64,000 nucleotides of DNA from NCBI GenBank assembly GCA_026874595.1, contig CM049313.1, positions 14,627,508 to 14,691,507 of the forward strand, given 5' to 3'. Numbering within the stretch: position 1 is the stretch's first letter; each line of letters starts with the position of its first letter. Both the position numbers and the translations under genes were made by a program. The stretch is from Sipunculus nudus. Its lineage: Eukaryota > Annelida > Sipuncula > Golfingiida > Sipunculidae. The notes under the pieces are model-generated. The model searched no databases and was not told the DNA's origin. It worked only from the letters and a program-made list of their open reading frames with translations. Positions 59,290 to 64,000 of the stretch are shown piece after piece.

Positions 59290-60905
59290 CTCGTATATTT
59301 ATGTGGTGCTGTATACCCAAAACCGGGACCATAGGTATCATTAAGTTCAGTAAACATATGAAGCCTATCTGAAGCCAAAATGGTTGATTTATCAATAACA
59401 CTTGTTTATAAATATGACATAATAACGCTCTGTGAGCCTCATTTAAGGCCTTGATACGAAGCAGGTTAGTTGAAATAACCAGGCTGCCATCCCTATCTTC
59501 GGCATGATCGGCAATCTGGTATCGGAGGTTAAGTTGCATTATTTGCAGCGTAACACCTGCCGATCAAACGAAGAAGTGACCTAGAGAATCCAGATCTGGA
59601 AATGTTGTGGGCCGAAGTTTGCCTTGCAAATGAAAAATACGTAATTGGTATTATATATCGCCCAACTAGTACGCTAGTCTCATTTGGGAAGATTTGATTC
59701 ACGTTATTTCCGAAGCAAAGGCTTAAAGGGGGAGGGGGTTCAATAAATGGACGTAAGACCGAAAATGACCGAGTTTGACTTAAACCACCCAGCTGAAGAG
59801 TTAGGAGTCAAAAAATCCCAAAATGTCTTAAGTCCCAAGTCTTCTTCAAGCTACTTGATAGGCAAACATAAGAAATAATGAAAAATATTTGTATTGCCTA
59901 TAAAAGAATATTGGAGTATCATGTGGACTTATATTACAGGGGCAGACGCAAATGATTGGAAAAGATCCAGTTATATGCATCCAGAGTTGTCAACGGTGCA
60001 CCTAACGGAACCAGTAATCGGGAAGTTTATAATGAACTTGGCTGGGTGACCTTGCAGGATAATAGTTTGTAATGAACTTGGTTGGGTGACCTTGCAGGAT
60101 AATAGTTTATAATCAACTTGGCTGGGTGACCTTGCAGGATCGAAGAGAATAATCTCAATTAACAATGTTAAATAAAATGATGAATAGGTATGCTCCAAAC
60201 TACTCGACACACTTTGTTCCCAAACCTATTTATGAACGTGACCACTATTCCCTACGAAACATTCATAATTCAGACTATTTGAGATGCAGAACATCTCTTT
60301 TCTCGGAATCGTTTATAAAAACATACATGTCCTGTCTGGAATAGTCTAGATAGTTCATAAAAAAACCTGTACAACGGTCAGAGAATTTGAATAGGAATTA
60401 AATCGGAACAAACGGAAATCGAATCGGCATTATTTAATAGGTAGAAAATTAGGAGTTTTACATGCAAGATTTAGAATGAAATGCTGTGTTCTAAACTTTC
60501 ATTATTTTGTTTCATATGAAGATCATAGACAATCTTTGTGTGCATGTAGTAATCTTATGAAACAATCGAACAAACATTAAAAATGTTGGTACTCTTTGAA
60601 TAGACCATATGTCATGTGGCGATAACGACCTCTCACTTCAAGAAAATTGTTTTAACTTCGACCAGGTCCAGCTCTATATTTCTGAGACAACCCCATTTAT
60701 TTAATCTTAATTCCTACGGATCAGAATTTTTGGATAAGTGTAGATCTGTTATGTCTGTTGTTTTATAATTGTTCACTCTTATAATAGTAGAACATGTGTA
60801 TCCCCTCAACGATGATTTATTGCTTCGGGTTATATTACATTATTTATACAACAAAATGGTCTTAATAGACATGGCCTGTTGGCCAATTGTTGAATAAAAT
60901 CTGCG
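59290..60905 (+). mobile_element. CR1/L2-like LINE, internally deleted
   Basis: Endonuclease-type fragments are readable: SEAKMVDLSITLVYKYDIIT (59364 on) and LEMLWAEVCLANEKYVIGII then YRPT (59605 on). RT C-terminal fragments follow: YSLRNIHNSDYLRCRTSLFS (60245 on) and LGVLHARFRMKCC...FVSYEDHRQSLCACS (60450 on). Stops and a missing RT core show it is dead. A tail with tgttgaataaaatc ends near 60905. Same orientation as 46760-48310. Confidence 0.8.
60028..60140 (+). repeat. Three-copy ~41-bp tandem repeat
   Basis: aacttggctgggtgacctt followed by gcaggataatagttt recurs at 60034, 60075 and 60115 with single-base differences. It lies inside the LINE, so it formed after that insertion. Confidence 0.9.
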
Positions 60906-62788
60906 TATAACATACATGCCCGTGTCGAACCATGACAGGTTTTTTATCAGTTTCTTGAAACCCCATTTAGGGCTGTCATTTTGCGTACATACTAAAACCC
61001 GTATATCACGGGCCGCATGTCGAAATTCTGGGTGTACCGCAAGTACCTGTCTGGCGATTAACGTGCCAGAAAATAGTGATTGTTTGCCTTGTTCAGAATG
61101 GAATTTTCAGTCAGATATAACCAGCGGAATACCCGAGTAATATGTTTGAATACATACTTTAAATATTCAGCTACAAATTAAGCGCACACGGGTCATGTAT
61201 TGAACACAGTTGCTATATATAAAACATGCTATACACGAAGCGAATGGGATATACATGAACTTTAGCAATATCAGATCATTCGACTCCCAGTTTATATTAC
61301 CCGTCAATAACATGTTGATATGTATCATATTGTATTCTAGTTTGACAGATTCCAGTTTAATTTCCAAAGCATCATATCCACCATATGTCGGTATAGTATT
61401 TAACTGATCGTTAGTATCGGTTAAAAACAAGCCCCATGTGTAGAAAACCTACCTCCGTGCCATGGAAGGAAATACTTAATTGAGGGAAATCGTGTTACAA
61501 AATGGAAAATGTCAGGCCTACCTAGTATATATCTATTTTAAGTAATGTGATAACCCAATAAAAGTTAATTTCGCTGCATCCATAATATCTATATCTTGTA
61601 CGGCATTACATACTCTGCCTTGAAAAGGGAACAACTTGTCATTTAAATATTATCGGGTCGTTGCAGCTTCAGTCTCTTTCTTGACACCCATGGCGGTAAA
61701 AGAATCCCCTTGTGTGTGTATGTTGGGGGGGGGGACCTCCAGTTCAATTCATTTATTTTAGCTAGTAACGGGTTACTATCGAAGTAGGGGCAATAGGTCT
61801 CGACGCTCAGCTGAATTTGTCATCAAGGATATATTTATGAGCTTTTTTTAAATTTTGGTTGTTTCCTTCATCTCCAAACTTACGACCCTAAAAATTAATA
61901 GATTTTTTCCCCTATTGATAGGTGAGCAAAATATGAGAGATTAAAGTTTTAGGAGGAAAGGTTGGCTTCAGTTTTATCCAGAAGCTTGTTAAAATGATAG
62001 TCTTATGACTTTGATATTGTGACCTCATAATAAAGTGTTCTTCCGTGATGGTAGGTAACCATACGTGAAAGATACGGAAGGTTTGGGATGGAAGGTTTGG
62101 TATTAAATGCATTACAAATCTTTCTAAAGAAGTGGGCCCTTTGACCATGAACATTAACTTTGTGAACTTACAATTTGCAGGTTACTTCCCTATTAAGAGG
62201 CTATAGGAGTTTCTGAAAGATGGAAGGTGTAGCATTAGCAATTTTTCTAGTATTTCAAAACATATAAGGTAAACAAATATACTCAATTACCACCAATTTG
62301 ACCTTGAATATCAAGGTCAAGTTTACCTATTACAGAGATTCTCTGAGACCTTAGCTGAAACAATAGGTGCAGTAATCTAAAAGTTTGGAGATTCATTATT
62401 GTCCTTAATTGCAGATAATTTGACACAGGATCAAGGTCAAGGAAACCAGTTTCCCAATTCTTCTGGGAACTTGGTGTTAGCAACTGGTAACAAAATTCCG
62501 AGGAAAATATGCAATACTTCCAAAGTTATCACAATCTCAAGAAATCCTAAAGTTGAAGAAATAAGAGACGGTTTATTTGACTTTTGACAAGATCATATTT
62601 TTTCAATCTCATCTGAAAACTCAGCTTAAGCCAATTGAGTGTCAAATTTGAGGGGACAAAGTATGCTGTTCTTCCTAAGTTGTGTATTAAATCTGATGGG
62701 AGAATATGCAATACTCCCTAAGTTATTAGATTAACAAGAAATCATAAAGATTATGAACTAGAATTCAGCTGATCTGAATTAATTTATG

Positions 62789-62792
<4 letters not shown>

Positions 62793-62831
<39 letters not shown>

Positions 62832-62856
62832 CTCTCTCTCTCTCTCTCTCTCTCTC
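62793..62856. repeat. (CT)n microsatellite
   Basis: CT run with two brief interruptions, followed by a pyrimidine-rich tract to 62873. It marks the end of similarity between the 57565-62790 block and its inverted copy. Confidence 0.95.
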
Positions 62857-62879
62857 CTTCTTCTTCTTTCTCTTCGGGG

Positions 62880-63754
62880 GGATGTCTCAGTATTACTCGA
62901 TATTTATTTTCAACGTTCTTTTTCATCATCGACATCCCTCGGAACAAGAAAAAAACTTACAAATCTTGTGTTTATAACATGAACATCTGCAGAATTGGAA
63001 GATTTTATATTCAGTTTTTCAAGTTTTTCGGACAAAGTACATACAAATATTGATTCAACAAAAATAATTCAACAAGGGAAAGTTAAAATTGCTTGTATTG
63101 TTACTTATTTGTACTTTTTCAAAGACAAATGCATTTGGACCATGTAGACGTATTCCTGCCTAGAGGATACCAAATGAGTATTGGTGAAGAGACTTCTATT
63201 TTGTTTACAAAAATTATATTATACCTCATTCTATCAATATATTTTCAATATCATTGGAAACTAACATTTAATTTAATAAGAACAACACTGTTATTTGTAG
63301 ATTTAACTGGTTTGTTCTGATCAACATAATATTTACCAGATCCAAATATAAATCTAAATATACATACATACGTATATATACATCCATGAAGGATCACGCA
63401 TTCACGCGTTCATCTTAATATATATGTATATATATATATATACACACAAATATATACACACAAATATATACACACATATACATACACACACTTGCTCATA
63501 CTCTTACCTACATCTGTATACACATTTCAAAATTATATTTTACAGCTAATTCTCAAAATTCTTCACTATTCAAAAACATTAAGTATTCATAACTTTTTTT
63601 TATGAATATACATTTTGTTATTTTTTTCAGCCACTCTTCTTTCCAAACCTTCCAATTTCTTAACATGTGATATATATATATATATATATACAATAAAAGA
63701 TGGATTTTCTGTTTTAATAATAACATAATTTTTGTAGCAATAACAACAAATCTA
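62880..63754. other. AT-rich sequence with TA and CATA microsatellites
   Basis: 63360-63490 holds short atacatac/atatacacacaaatat runs and a (TA)n tract; another (TA)n lies at 63670-63692. ORFs here do not resemble proteins. Confidence 0.6.
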
Positions 63755-64000
63755 TCATACGTTTATTGACATTGTTTTTGTTACATCCTGTATATATAAA
63801 AGGAGCGGAGTCAGTGCTGACATGTTTATTACAGCGTGTTCTGCCCACTGACTAATTTGTCTATAAAATGATTTAGCTGTGTAGCAGTCACAGAATAAAT
63901 GCACTACTGTTTCTGTTTCTTTTTTGCAATATGAACACATATTGGTATCGGTTATTTTCCACCTATATAGCTTTACATCCACAGACAAAATATTATGGAT
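63755..64000 (-). mobile_element. LINE RT C-terminal zinc-knuckle, 5' part outside window
   Basis: Reads VDVKLYRWKITDTNMCSYCK, then KETETVVHLFCDCYTAKSFY. The C-x-x-C...H-x-x-x-x-C pattern and sequence W-K-I-x-D-x-N-x-C are typical of the zf-RVT domain following reverse transcriptases of L1/Tx1-type LINEs. The frame stops at 63755 (ATAAACGTATGA) and is open to the window edge. The element runs off the right end. Confidence 0.8.

Larger units (their letters stand above)
57565..62790 (+). repeat. Block whose inverted copy lies at 335-2607
   Basis: Starts next to exon 2's upstream intron with gaacttctaaatgaacatcc. Similarity to the inverted left copy covers 57565-59100 and 62108-62790. The middle is a LINE and unassigned DNA (60906-62107, no gene seen). 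It should lie within or upstream of intron 1 of the channel gene. I found no TM1 exon in it. Confidence 0.82.

Overview
This window looks like a piece of an invertebrate (metazoan) nuclear genome, most likely a mollusc and probably a bivalve. It is AT-rich, its coding exons are short with canonical GT-AG introns, and it carries decayed non-LTR retrotransposons, tRNA-derived SINEs, a gypsy-like LTR and many tandem repeats. I see no bacterial operon, CRISPR array or intact viral gene. The organism assignment is an inference from style and repeat content.

The one convincing protein-coding gene is on the minus strand. Twelve exons between 56416 and 33230 encode all of a DEG/ENaC/ASIC-family sodium channel subunit except its N-terminus and first membrane segment. 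Every intron has GT-AG ends and every exon phase fits the next. The joined open frame is 1,773 bp (590 residues plus stop), running from the post-TM1 FPAVTICN motif to the GMS selectivity filter, TM2 and a short cytoplasmic tail. The exon with the cytosolic N-terminus and TM1 was not found and probably lies beyond 64000.

The most interesting feature is how often exons of this gene have been duplicated. Exon 3 has a tandem copy with intact splice sites but an in-frame stop. Exon 7 has three decayed copies in a ~147-bp tandem array. The TM2 exon has a ladder of decayed copies of its first half. In each tandem case the intact copy is the 3'-most one, next to the following exon. A 2.6-kb block carrying exon 2 is also present about 52 kb away (2625-5270), where the exon has lost its splice acceptor and its frame. 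Exon 2 encodes two furin-like sites bracketing a 56-residue acidic tract, which resembles the excised inhibitory tracts of vertebrate ENaC.

Layout. 1-5500: duplicated exon-2 block flanked by an inverted copy of its right-hand neighbour. 5678-6290: gypsy-like LTR. 7040-27140: very large inverted duplication, with the left arm split by a 4.8-kb insertion that includes a 3.9-kb, ~26-bp minisatellite. 28160-29780: six ~300-bp tandem units of a family also found at the fold-back arms. 30340-31740: diverged ~60-bp minisatellite. 33230-56416: channel gene, with a LINE, SINEs and exon copies in its introns. 54955-62790: source copy of the left-end block, containing a CR1/L2-like LINE. 63755-64000: C-terminal zinc-knuckle part of another LINE on the minus strand.
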